38,281 bases of DNA from an uncultured Prevotellaceae bacterium (GTDB lineage: Bacteria; Bacteroidota; Bacteroidia; Bacteroidales; Bacteroidaceae): the NCBI GenBank assembly GCA_947303855.1, contig CAMYZO010000026.1, positions 1-38,281 on the forward strand. The letters run 5' to 3'. Numbering within the stretch: position 1 is the stretch's first letter; every line of letters starts with the position of its first letter. Shown here piece after piece: positions 26,801-33,185 of the stretch. The notes beneath the pieces were generated by a model. It was not told the origin of the DNA, made no database searches, and saw only the letters and a list, made by a program, of their open reading frames with translations. The translations under genes and the position numbers were made by a program.

Positions 26801-27234
26801 GCATGTGCTTCACCCACCGCCGCCTGCTGTCGCAGCTGGCCATCAACCTTGTCAACGAGGGCAAGAACGACAAGGCCGCCCGCGTGCTGGCACTGGCCGA
26901 GAAGGAGCTGCCGGCCAGCAACCTGCCCCACGACTTCTCAAGCGGCACCACCGACCTGATTCGCGCCTATATCGGCATCGGGAAGACCGGCAAGGCGAAG
27001 GAGCTGCTACGGGAGCTGTGGAAGAAGTCGTGCCAGTACCTGCAATGGTACTGCTCGCTCGACGGCCCGCGCTTCGCCTCCTGCCAGCAGGAGTGCCAGA
27101 TGCACCTCTACATCCTTCAGATGCTGACGCAGATAGCCGACGACATTGACGAGGCTACCGGCGAGAAATGCGAAAAGGAACTGGAGCAGTACTTTGCCAC
27201 CTACCAGAGCAAGGGAGGCAACATCGGCTTGTAA
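23893..27234 (+). CDS. DUF2723/GT117 membrane glycosyltransferase (protein O-mannosyltransferase-like)
   Basis: 1113 residues. The N-terminal half has about a dozen membrane helices. The family hallmark sits after the first helix: TIEPTASFWDCPEFITTGYR (acidic pair in the first outer loop) then LEVGHPPGAPFF. This is the DUF2723 family, GT-C-fold enzymes related to TMEM260 and classed as GT117; they are expected to use a lipid-linked sugar on the outer face of the inner membrane. The C-terminal half (about 650-1113) is soluble, with FTNGDNDTFPLWYNQDTEGV and helical, TPR-like repeats near the end. A 9-bp repeat encodes LMGLIGLIGLM in one helix. In-frame sequence upstream of ATG 23893 overlaps the promoter, so longer starts are rejected. 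The polysaccharide deacetylase gene follows without a gap. Confidence 0.88.
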   Translation: MKQFRIVDNVCGWLAFLVAAFVYCSTIEPTASFWDCPEFITTGYRLEVGHPPGAPFFMLTANLFSQFASDPTQVAYWVNTMSALLSATCILFLFWSITHLTRRLLIDKWDELTTAKLIAIEASGMVGALIYTFSDTFWFSAVEGEVYAYSSAFTAVVFWLILKWEDHADEPHADRWLVLIMYMTGLSIGVHLLNLLCLPAIVLVWYYKRFPDANAKGSLVALLVSFALVALVLYGVVPGIITVGGWFELLFVNELGMPFNTGLYIYIILLIATVIWAIYETQNATEQNWKRQNIAFLLSVGLLGIPFYGYGWSAVVIGVVVLAALWFVLNRRFLPSGETKRLALVSPRLKNTALLCMLMLMIGYSTYAVIVIRSDANPPMDQNSPEDIFTLGDYLGRDQYGQRPLFYGQAYTSQVALEVDGNVCRPVMSKGKPVWQRKEKASKDEKDTYFVVRTKDEYKYAQNMLFPRMYDAGHARDYESWMGGVSGTEVPYDRCGENVMVKVPSQWDNLRFFLSYQCNWMYWRYFMWNFAGRQNDLQGHGELEHGNWLTGIPFIDNARLGDQSKLPDELKQNKGHNVFYCLPLLLGLIGLFWQSLKKGQKGIQQFWVVFFLFFMTGLAIVFYLNQTPVQPRERDYAYAGSFYAFAIWCGMGVAAICDLISSKLKKEPAWLMGLIGLIGLMVPIQMASQTWDDHDRSGRYACRDFGQNYLMTLQDKGNPIIFTNGDNDTFPLWYNQDTEGVRTDARVCNLSYLQTDWYIDQMRRPAYDSPSVPISWQRIEYCAGTNEYVQVDPSLKSQVLQLYQEQPEEARKMFGDEPFELKNILKYWVRSTNKDFHVIPTDTVYMTIDKEAVRRSGMMLQGDSIPDRMVISLKGKGALYKGDLMMLEMIDQCNWERPIYVALTVGSENYMNLGDNFVQEGLANRITPFTTKGTGLKTFDTEKAYKNVMERFKYGNVSQPGIYLDETVTRMCFTHRRLLSQLAINLVNEGKNDKAARVLALAEKELPASNLPHDFSSGTTDLIRAYIGIGKTGKAKELLRELWKKSCQYLQWYCSLDGPRFASCQQECQMHLYILQMLTQIADDIDEATGEKCEKELEQYFATYQSKGGNIGL
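25903..25938. repeat. 9-bp tandem repeat (CTTATAGGT-like) in the GT117 gene
   Basis: Four 9-bp units (cttatgggg, cttataggt, cttatagga, ctcatggtg) encode Leu-Met/Ile-Gly repeats in a membrane helix. The unit resembles 'cttataggt' repeats I recall from Bacteroidetes intergenic DNA. Confidence 0.6.
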
Positions 27235-27846
27235 ATGTTTATAGAGCAACCAGCAGTCTACCTCCGCTGGCTCTATCCGAGGGCTCTTTGGAGAATGGAC
27301 CGTCATGACAGGTCAGTCTACCTGACCTTTGATGACGGTCCCATTCCCGAAGCCACGCCCTACATCCTCGACATTCTCAGGCAGTACAATGTCAAGGCCA
27401 CCTTCTTCATGGTGGGCGACAACGTACGCAAGCATCCCGAACTCTACCAGCGCATCGTCAGCGAAGGCCATCAGGTGGGCAACCACAGCCACAACCACAT
27501 CAGCGGTCTGCGCCGCACTTTCCATGAGTATTCCTACAACGTGGAGCACGCCAATGCCTACATCCACAGCCACCTGTTCCGCCCGCCCCACGGCTGGATG
27601 CGTATCATCCAGTATTACCTGCTTATCAAGCGCTACAAGGTGGTGATGTGGGACCTCGTCACCCGCGACTACTCCAAATGGACCACCGCCGAAGACGTGG
27701 TCAACAACGTCCGCCGCTATGCCCGCAACGGCAGCATCATCACCTTCCACGACTCGCTGAAGTCCATAGAGAAACTGAAAATAGCCTTGCCCAAGAGCAT
27801 CGAGTGGCTCCGTGAGCAAGGCTATGCCTTTAAGACGTTTGAGTAA
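27235..27846 (+). CDS. Polysaccharide deacetylase (NodB-like, CE4)
   Basis: 203 residues. All NodB motifs are present: motif 1 TFDDGP (31-36, metal and base Asp), motif 2 HSHNH (metal histidines 84 and 88), motif 3 RPPHG (116-120), then DYSKW and a late IITFHDS. It should remove N-acetyl groups from a cell-wall or surface polysaccharide. No signal peptide is visible; the N-terminus (FIEQPAVYLRWLYPRALW) may only touch the membrane. It starts at the base after the GT117 stop and ends 15 bp from the convergent mnmA. Confidence 0.92.
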   Translation: MFIEQPAVYLRWLYPRALWRMDRHDRSVYLTFDDGPIPEATPYILDILRQYNVKATFFMVGDNVRKHPELYQRIVSEGHQVGNHSHNHISGLRRTFHEYSYNVEHANAYIHSHLFRPPHGWMRIIQYYLLIKRYKVVMWDLVTRDYSKWTTAEDVVNNVRRYARNGSIITFHDSLKSIEKLKIALPKSIEWLREQGYAFKTFE

Positions 27847-27861
27847 CGCCCCCCGTGCGCG

Positions 27862-28983
27862 TCACACCGTAATCTCGCCACTACCGTAGCAGCGGTGGTG
27901 GCGATCGTCGTAAACGACGCAGAACTGTCCCGGTGCCACCCCGTGGATAGGCGCATCGGCATGCACCAGGAAGCGTCCGTCGCCCTGCGCCTCCAGCCGC
28001 GCCGGCAGGTATTCGGGCGTGTGGCGAATCTTCAGCGTCACCCGCTCGCCGGGCATCTGTCCGTTGATACTGTGGAAGTCGTGGATGGGGAACTGCTGCT
28101 TGTAGGCCGTCTGCGGGTCGTAGCCATGCGAGACATAGAGGATGTTCGCCGCCACGTCCTTCTTCACCACGAACCACGGACCGCCGCTGAAGCCCATGCC
28201 CTTACGCTGACCGATGGTATGGAACCACAGCCCACGGTGCTCGCCGATACGGCGACCGGTCTCCAGTTCGATGACGTCGCCGGGCTGCTCGCCTAAATAG
28301 CGGCGTATATAGTCGTTGTAGTTAATCTTGCCGAGGAAGCAGATGCCCTGCGAGTCGCGGCGGCGGGCCGAGACCAGGTGTTCGCGCTCAGCAATCTGCC
28401 GCACCTCGTCCTTCACGTAATGGCCAATGGGAAAGATGGCCTTCTCCAACTGCCAGCCGTAGATCTGTGCCAGAAAGTCCGTCTGGTCCTTCACGGGGTC
28501 GGGGCTGGTGCAAAGCCATTTCAATTTACGATTTGACAATTTACAATTTACGATTTTCTCATCCTCCGTTGTTGCATAATGCCCGGTGGCAATGAGGTCA
28601 TAGTCGTGTCCACGCTTCTCATGAAAGGCACCGAACTTGATGAGCCGGTTGCACATCACGTCAGGGTTAGGCGTCAGTCCCGCGCGTACCTTATCCATAG
28701 TATATTTCGTCACCTGCTCCCAGTACTCACGGTGGCAGTCGACCACCTCTAGGCGGCAGCCGTACTTGGCAGCCACAGCCGTGGCCATCTCCAAGTCCTC
28801 CTCCATAGAGCAGTCCCACTCATTCTCCCCTCCTTCGGAGGGGTCGGGGGAGGCTCCTATCTTAATATAGAAGCAGTCAGGGTGCAGTCCCAGCCGCGCC
28901 AGTTCGTAAACCACCACGCTGCTGTCGACACCGCCCGACAACAGCACGGCTATCCGCTTATCTTCCAGTTCATTGATGTTCAT
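27862..28983 (-). CDS. mnmA: tRNA-specific 2-thiouridylase MnmA with two in-frame insertions
   Basis: 373 residues. It thiolates U34 of Lys, Glu and Gln tRNAs. The PP-loop (LLSGGVDSS, 14-22) and both catalytic cysteines (Cys111 in NPDVMCNRLIKF, Cys215 in DSQGICFLGK) are intact, as are the GQRKG and FVVKKD segments. Two stretches look inserted compared with remembered Bacteroidetes homologues: ASPDPSEGGENEW (about 44-56), from a GC-rich palindrome, and VNCKLSNRKLKWL (about 145-157), from an AT-rich repeat. Both keep frame and leave catalytic motifs untouched. The start codon lies only a few bases beyond its promoter, so the message may be leaderless. Confidence 0.95.
   Translation of the reverse strand: MNINELEDKRIAVLLSGGVDSSVVVYELARLGLHPDCFYIKIGASPDPSEGGENEWDCSMEEDLEMATAVAAKYGCRLEVVDCHREYWEQVTKYTMDKVRAGLTPNPDVMCNRLIKFGAFHEKRGHDYDLIATGHYATTEDEKIVNCKLSNRKLKWLCTSPDPVKDQTDFLAQIYGWQLEKAIFPIGHYVKDEVRQIAEREHLVSARRRDSQGICFLGKINYNDYIRRYLGEQPGDVIELETGRRIGEHRGLWFHTIGQRKGMGFSGGPWFVVKKDVAANILYVSHGYDPQTAYKQQFPIHDFHSINGQMPGERVTLKIRHTPEYLPARLEAQGDGRFLVHADAPIHGVAPGQFCVVYDDRHHRCYGSGEITV
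28519..28558. repeat. AT-rich repeat inside mnmA
   Basis: Repeated 'caatttac' units separated by 'gattt' form a very AT-rich island in a GC-rich gene. Similar 'aaatcgtaaat' sequence occurs between tolC and hlyD (35168-35233). It encodes VNCKLSNRKLKW in frame on the minus strand. Confidence 0.65.
28825..28854. repeat. GC-rich palindromic element inside mnmA
   Basis: CCCCTCC (28827-28833) pairs with GGAGGGG (28837-28843) around TTC, followed by TCGGGGGAGGCT. This is nearly the same layout as the second purD element. Confidence 0.7.
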
Positions 28984-30232
28984 GGGTGCAAAGGTACGAA
29001 ACTTTTTGGAATTACCGCGTGCATGCCCCCACCTTTTTTGCATCTCCCATATACTATAAGTGTTTTACGTCCATTGAAGATATAGAGTCCTTTTCGTGTC
29101 GGCTTCTTAATGAGCTTGCGGCCATTCAGGTCATACCACTCCCCTCCGTTCAGGGAGGAGGCGGTGGTGACTCCCGTCGTACCGTCCTCGAACGCCATCG
29201 TCAGGGAGCGCGATGCGCTGGGCGCCACGCTGGCAGACAGGCGCAAGTAGGCACTGTTGGCCTTCAGCGTGTAGTGGTCTTCAGCCAGGCGGTACCAGTT
29301 AATGCCGTGGTTGCCGTCGGCCAGGATAAAGGCGGTGCCGTAGTTGAGGGTCAGCGTGTTTCCCTGACCGTCGAAGGTGCCACTAAAAGGTTTGTCGCTG
29401 CCCGCCATGCGCGAGACCTCGATGTCAGCACCCAGACAGACGGTCTTGCCGCTGAAGTAGCTCTTATCGTTATTGGCCAGCAGGTCGCAGAACACGTCCC
29501 AGCCCTCAGCGGTGTGGATGGTGTACTCGTCGCCGCTTACGGAGAAATGCCACCGATGTCATAACGGAAACCGCTACCCGTATGACCCGTAATGGTAGCT
29601 GAGCTGGTACAGTTGGTAATCTGGCACCCAAGGGCATTATGGCCAACGACGCCGCCTAATTGTTTGGCTTGATAATTACCAAGAGTATGAATGAGGACGT
29701 TGGAGCGGACGTGGCAGTTGTTGACTATAGCGGGTTTGTTGCCTTGTTCGATATTGTTGTATGTATAGCCCACGATGCCGGCGGTATTTTCATGGTTGGT
29801 GATGCGGCTATCGGCCAGGACAATACCGTCAACGACTGCACCGTATGCACAATAGAACAAGCCATGACAAAAACGCATACGGACTCCGCTGATGGTAAAT
29901 CCCTGACCATAGTAGCTGCCTTTGAAGTTTTTAAAAATGCCGTCGAAATTATGCTCATCGCTGCTGGTGTCGCTTCAGTCGCTGGTGTGGGCGAAGGTGA
30001 TGTTGGCCGTCTGCTTGAACGTCTTGCCGTAGGCGTCGTTGCCCGCGTTGACGTAAGTGGCAAGGTCCTTGAGGTCTTGCTCATCTTTGATTTCGTAATA
30101 CCCGCCCGCCGTGTTGTACGTCAGGCCGCTGATGGCTTCCTGTGCCCACGCCGTTGTGGCGGTGAGTACAGCGAGCAGCAGCGTCATGGCTGCGCGTGCC
30201 GCTAAGGTCTTGATTGATGTCTTTCGTTTCAT
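28980..30232 (-). pseudogene. Broken surface/secreted repeat protein
   Basis: A gene read as three pieces. Piece 1 starts at ATG 30232 with a signal peptide (MLLLAVLTATTAWA-like) and stops at an in-frame TGA (29975-29977) after ITFAHTSD. The same frame continues at once as SDTSSDEHNFDGIFKNFKG, through GLUG-like repeats (GGVVGHNALGCQITNCTSSA), to a TAA at 29537-29539. Coding then resumes in another frame (VSGDEYTIHTAEGWDVFCDL) to a sorting-tail-like WYDLNGRKLIKKPTRKGLYI. The last part runs past the normal tail into the mnmA promoter, so the original stop is also lost. One nonsense change, one frameshift and an eroded end indicate a pseudogene. The intact protein was probably an exported adhesin-like protein. 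A GC palindrome (about 29139-29160) sits near its 3' end. Confidence 0.75.
28989..28996 (-). promoter_or_regulatory. -7 box of mnmA
   Basis: The minus strand reads TACCTTTG, then CACCC and directly ATG (28983). Transcription would begin at or within a few bases of the start codon. No clear -33 TTTG. Confidence 0.6.
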
Positions 30233-30327
30233 TATGATTCTTTATGTTTATATTCCGTTTATTCGATAATTATTCGTATCTTTAACTTCGTTGAAGACAG
30301 GCTGCACCTCAGAAAAATTCAAAAAAA

Positions 30328-30359
30328 TTTGGTTTTTCGTTCGGTTTGCACTATCTTTG
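30328..30359 (+). promoter_or_regulatory. Promoter of the toxin-antitoxin pair
   Basis: TTTG (30328-30331), a 20-bp spacer and TATCTTTG (30352-30359), exact match; ATG 30387 follows after 27 bp with AGGAG at 30381-30385. The rest of the gap 30233-30386 shows nothing else. Confidence 0.85.
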
Positions 30360-30386
30360 CCACCAGAAACCAAATATATTAGGAGT

Positions 30387-30683
30387 ATGAATGGAACAGT
30401 ATTAAGGAAACCATCGGCCAAGGCTGCCCCGTACTGGGGGATGCTGCAGGGGTTGAGCAAGCCGCTGAAACTGGAGCTGGTGGTGCTGCTGAGCGAGTCG
30501 ATGGAAGAGAGAGAGGTCGCGCCGACGCCTCCGCCCCCACCATTGAGCGAGGAGGAGAAAGACCTGTTGTTTGAGAAACTGGCGGGCTGCTGGGCCGACG
30601 ACCCTGAGGACGCCGCCCGCATGGAGGCTGCCATCAAGGAGTGCCGCGAGAACGACGTGCTACGCGAAGTAAACATGGACTGA
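30387..30683 (+). CDS. Putative antitoxin of a VapBC-like pair
   Basis: 98 residues from ATG 30387 (MNGTVLRKPSAKAAPYWG), which has a good AGGAG site. The N-terminal half may be a short DNA-binding or dimer unit (LQGLSKPLKLELVVLLSESM). A proline hinge (APTPPPPPLS) leads to a charged helical C-terminus (EEEKDLLFEKLAGCWADD), the part expected to cap the toxin. I do not recognise a named DNA-binding fold. The call rests on size, layout and the PIN toxin gene 5 bp downstream. The promoter is probably autoregulated, but no operator was identified. Confidence 0.75.
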   Translation: MNGTVLRKPSAKAAPYWGMLQGLSKPLKLELVVLLSESMEEREVAPTPPPPPLSEEEKDLLFEKLAGCWADDPEDAARMEAAIKECRENDVLREVNMD

Positions 30684-30688
30684 CGGCT

Positions 30689-31105
30689 ATGGAGAAGTAC
30701 ATTCTTGACACGAACACGTGGATTGAGCATTTCCACCAACGCAGTGGCGTGAACGCCCATGTGCGAGCTGTAGGGCGCAAGAACCTCTGCGTCTCGGAGG
30801 TGACGCTGGCAGAGCTGACCTTCGGAGCCTACAACAGCAATGACTACGAGCGGCATATCAAGGAGCCGGAATGGCTGCGCGAGACTGTCACCGTCCTCGA
30901 CATCAGCGACGTGTTTGACGAGTACGCCCAGATTCGCTGCGCCCTGAAGCGACAGAAGAAGACGCTCGACAAGGGAATCGGCAACTTCGACATTCTGATA
31001 GGCGCCACCGCCCTGCACTACGGCCTGACTGTGGTGACTGACAACGTGAAGCACTTCGAGCCGATGCCCGGCGTGAAGGTGGAGAACTGGATAAAAAGAG
31101 AATAA
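30689..31105 (+). CDS. vapC: VapC-like PIN-domain ribonuclease toxin
   Basis: 138 residues. The acidic PIN centre is complete: Asp7 in YILDTNTWIEH, Glu42 in TLAELTFGAY, Asp101 in GNFDILIGATAL and Asp118 in TVVTDNVKHF. The family cleaves RNA, often tRNA or the rRNA sarcin-ricin loop, when freed from its antitoxin. It starts 5 bp after the antitoxin stop, the usual arrangement. ATG 30689 starts the conserved domain; the upstream in-frame ATG lies within the antitoxin gene. Confidence 0.92.
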   Translation: MEKYILDTNTWIEHFHQRSGVNAHVRAVGRKNLCVSEVTLAELTFGAYNSNDYERHIKEPEWLRETVTVLDISDVFDEYAQIRCALKRQKKTLDKGIGNFDILIGATALHYGLTVVTDNVKHFEPMPGVKVENWIKRE

Positions 31106-31231
31106 GAAATTGACAGATATGATGTCATTAGCACAGAGAATCAAGGAAACGCCGATGGCACCCACGGCCTCGTAATGTTTAACCGAGTGGCGCGACGAGA
31201 CGCTGCGACCGCTCATAACATTCGAGACATT

Positions 31232-31477
31232 ATGGGTAAAAGTAAGAAGAGAACGCCGGCTGGCACTTGCCTCGGTCGTTCGCAAAAGCGCGGCAAGCAG
31301 AAGAGCCACGGTCGGTTCCGTCGCCGCGAACGTATGTTGATTCTGAGTGGCCGTTTCGACCGCCTGCCCTATCGGCAGTACGAAATCACCAACCAGTGGG
31401 ACCTCGGCGGCGACGGCAAATGTTTCTGGGGATTCGCCCCCGACGAAGAATGGTTCGTCAGAGCCATGCGCAAATGA
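31232..31477 (+). CDS. Conserved small basic protein
   Basis: 81 residues from ATG 31232 (MGKSKKRTPAGTCLGRSQKR). The N-terminal half is strongly basic (GKQKSHGRFRRRER) and the C-terminal half has a compact pattern (RQYEITNQWDLGGDGKCFWG, DEEWFVRAMRK). I recall similar short proteins in Bacteroides and Prevotella with the same basic-then-WDLGGDGK layout; function unknown, nucleic-acid binding likely. Between vapC and this gene (31106-31231) only an 18-codon ORF (31119-31175) is seen, probably a remnant. Confidence 0.65.
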   Translation: MGKSKKRTPAGTCLGRSQKRGKQKSHGRFRRRERMLILSGRFDRLPYRQYEITNQWDLGGDGKCFWGFAPDEEWFVRAMRK

Positions 31478-31598
31478 CTACGACATCATCCCCTGCATGG
31501 CTTCGTGCTGTGCGGGGGATTTCTTTTGGCTGTATGTCATCGGTCGTGTCATTCTATTCCTTGTTCTGATGTTTTTTTACCGTTTATTGATTGTGCCG

Positions 31599-31727
31599 TT
31601 ACTTCTCCTTGAACAGACGGATGATGATATAGACGAAGTATCCCCCCACGGCCACGTAGATGAGGCCGAGGGGGACGACAACCCATAGGGGCGTCTCGTC
31701 GAGGAATACCGTGATGTTAATTCGCAC
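31599..31727 (-). CDS. Possible small single-pass membrane protein
   Basis: 42 residues if started at GTG 31727 (VRINITVFLDETPLW); an upstream ATG at 31817 would give 72 residues. One hydrophobic helix (VVVPLGLIYVAVGGYFVYIII) ends in a basic tail (RLFKEK). No promoter is seen on this strand, and the longer form runs antisense through the promoter of the AraC-type gene. It may be a real small protein or a leftover. Confidence 0.35.
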   Translation of the reverse strand: MRINITVFLDETPLWVVVPLGLIYVAVGGYFVYIIIRLFKEK

Positions 31728-31767
31728 AATTTCCACACCTTGTTGCAGTTTTCTCACAGTTTCTTCG

Positions 31768-31775
31768 TAACTTTG
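31768..31775 (+). promoter_or_regulatory. -7 box of the AraC-type gene
   Basis: TAACTTTG, with TTGC about 21 bp upstream, 27 bp before ATG 31803. It supports 31803 as the original start even though that frame is broken. Confidence 0.55.
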
Positions 31776-31802
31776 CAGTCGAAAAGTAGAGCAATCGCGG
31801 AT

Positions 31803-32193
31803 ATGGAACTGACACAATTCTCGGCCGTTGTCGTGCTGACGCTCCTGGTGCTGAAGCTGCTACTAGGTGCTGCAGCACGTGGAGGAGGCCGTGAAACGAT
31901 GGGTTGAGGCGGGCGGCTACCGGCAGAACGGCATCAACATGCCCACTGCGGCCGAGGCCATCGGCACGCCACGCTACCTGCTCTCGGCATGGCTGAAGAA
32001 GAAGAACCGCACCTACGCCAGCTGGATGAACAGTCTGCGCATCGACGCAGCGAAGCGTGTGCTCAGAGAGCACCCCGAATGGAGCAACGAGGCGGTGGCG
32101 CAGCACTGCGGATTCAGCGACCGCAGCTATTTCCAGAAGAAATTCAAGGAAGCAACCGGCCAGACGCCCACCGAATATACAGAGGGGATTTAG
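31803..32193 (+). pseudogene. AraC-type regulator with N-terminal membrane segment, frameshifted
   Basis: ATG 31803 opens a hydrophobic N-terminus (MELTQFSAVVVLTLLVLKLL) that hits a stop after 34 codons. A second frame from about GTG 31867 encodes an AraC-type DNA-binding domain: AVKRWVEAGGYRQNGINMPT, then LLSAWLKKKN, SLRIDAAKRVLREHPEWSNE, AVAQHCGFSDRSYFQKKFKE and TGQTPTEYTEGI. Both HTH motifs look intact. The promoter and membrane segment fit the first frame and the DNA-binding domain fits the second, so a one-base shift or small deletion near 31860-31900 has separated them. A shorter functional protein from GTG 31867 cannot be excluded. Confidence 0.6.
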
Positions 32194-32222
32194 TGTTAAG
32201 TAGCCGTTAAAAATTAAGTTAT

Positions 32223-32253
32223 TTGATGGCTGAGTCGATGTAATCCTATATGG
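32223..32253 (+). repeat. Copy of the 3' end of the phosphoribosyltransferase gene
   Basis: 31 bp identical at 30 positions to 37447-37477, which encode the last residues (MAESM-stop) of the phosphoribosyltransferase-like gene and 10 bp beyond. The flanks differ. It marks one edge of a rearranged segment. Confidence 0.75.
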
Positions 32254-32270
32254 TTCGTTTTCTTGCCGCG

Positions 32271-32296
32271 ACACAGGGGGACAGATCCCCCAGTGT
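32271..32296. terminator. Hairpin beyond the sensor kinase gene
   Basis: ACAC-A-GGGGG pairs with CCCCC-A-GTGT around ACAGAT. It lies about 20 bp past the kinase stop (minus strand) and 78 bp past the AraC remnant (plus strand). There is no strong T run on either side, so termination is tentative. Confidence 0.45.
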
Positions 32297-32315
32297 TCTC
32301 GAAAGAATTTTAATA

Positions 32316-33185
32316 TCACGGAACCATGACGGTGAGGATAAAACCTACATGGCAGCCTGACAACGGCTTTTCAGCAAGATCAAGCATGCCGCCTTGCTGA
32401 ATCATCATGCGGCGACTCAGAGAGAGACCAATACCGCTGCCGTTGCGCTTGGTTGTGAAGAAAGGTACAAAGAGTGACTGACGGTTCTCTGCAGGGATGG
32501 GCAGACCATCGTTTCCGATATAGAGTCTCAATTGATTGGTGGATGTCGAATCAACCGGTGTGATGACAATCTTCTTGGCTTCAGCTTCCACCGCATTCTT
32601 AGCCAGGTTCATCATCACTTGGTGCAGCATGCCTGCATCTGCGCGGACTGTGATGCCACCCGGGATGCTTACCTCCCACGTCAGTTCCGGGTAGGCCTTG
32701 CAGACATCATCAATCAACGGGCTGAGCGGCACATCTGCCAAGACGGGGTTCTCCAGTTCCGACATCTTACGGTAGTTCTTGACGAACTTGCTCAGATGGC
32801 GGCTGGTGTCGTAGATGGCCTGAATGCCTGGTTCGAGAGGTGTGCCTTTCACATCGTCACGCCCCAGCATCGACTGACTGATACTGGTGATAGGCGCTGT
32901 GGCATTCATCATCTCATGGGTCAGCACACGGGTAAGCCGTTCCCATGATTCCACCTCATTCTGGTTCACCTGCTGACGGATAGTCTCGCCCAGTTGGTTT
33001 AGCGTCTGCTGCATGGCTCGCTCTCCTGGCAGCAAGCCGTCGGTAGGCAGCCGGAAGGTGAAGTCGCGATTGCGGATAGCCTCCTGCATCAGGTGGGCAC
33101 GGAGTTTCAGAAATCGTTGCCGACGGACAAGCCAGGCAATGGCCGAAACTAACAGTACACCTATTATAATACATAGCCACATCAT
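32316..33185 (-). CDS. Short membrane sensor histidine kinase of the efflux locus
   Basis: 289 residues. One N-terminal helix (LCIIIGVLLVSAIAWLV) is followed directly by a cytoplasmic linker, a HisKA domain with His90 in RVLTHEMMNATAPI and an HATPase domain (MMNLAKNAVEAEAKK, GNDGLPI, FFTTKRNGSGIGLSL). There is no periplasmic domain, so the signal is probably sensed in or near the membrane or relayed. It shares a 4-bp ATGA overlap with the upstream response regulator gene. Together they form a two-component pair divergent from tolC-hlyD. Confidence 0.9.
   Translation of the reverse strand: MMWLCIIIGVLLVSAIAWLVRRQRFLKLRAHLMQEAIRNRDFTFRLPTDGLLPGERAMQQTLNQLGETIRQQVNQNEVESWERLTRVLTHEMMNATAPITSISQSMLGRDDVKGTPLEPGIQAIYDTSRHLSKFVKNYRKMSELENPVLADVPLSPLIDDVCKAYPELTWEVSIPGGITVRADAGMLHQVMMNLAKNAVEAEAKKIVITPVDSTSTNQLRLYIGNDGLPIPAENRQSLFVPFFTTKRNGSGIGLSLSRRMMIQQGGMLDLAEKPLSGCHVGFILTVMVP

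Noticed and set aside
31119..31175. 18-codon ORF after vapC
   Set aside because: It is very short with no conserved pattern; treated as a remnant.
32271..32296. End of an insertion sequence near the efflux locus
   Set aside because: No transposase gene, no matching inverted copy and no target-site duplication were found; a plain hairpin explains it.
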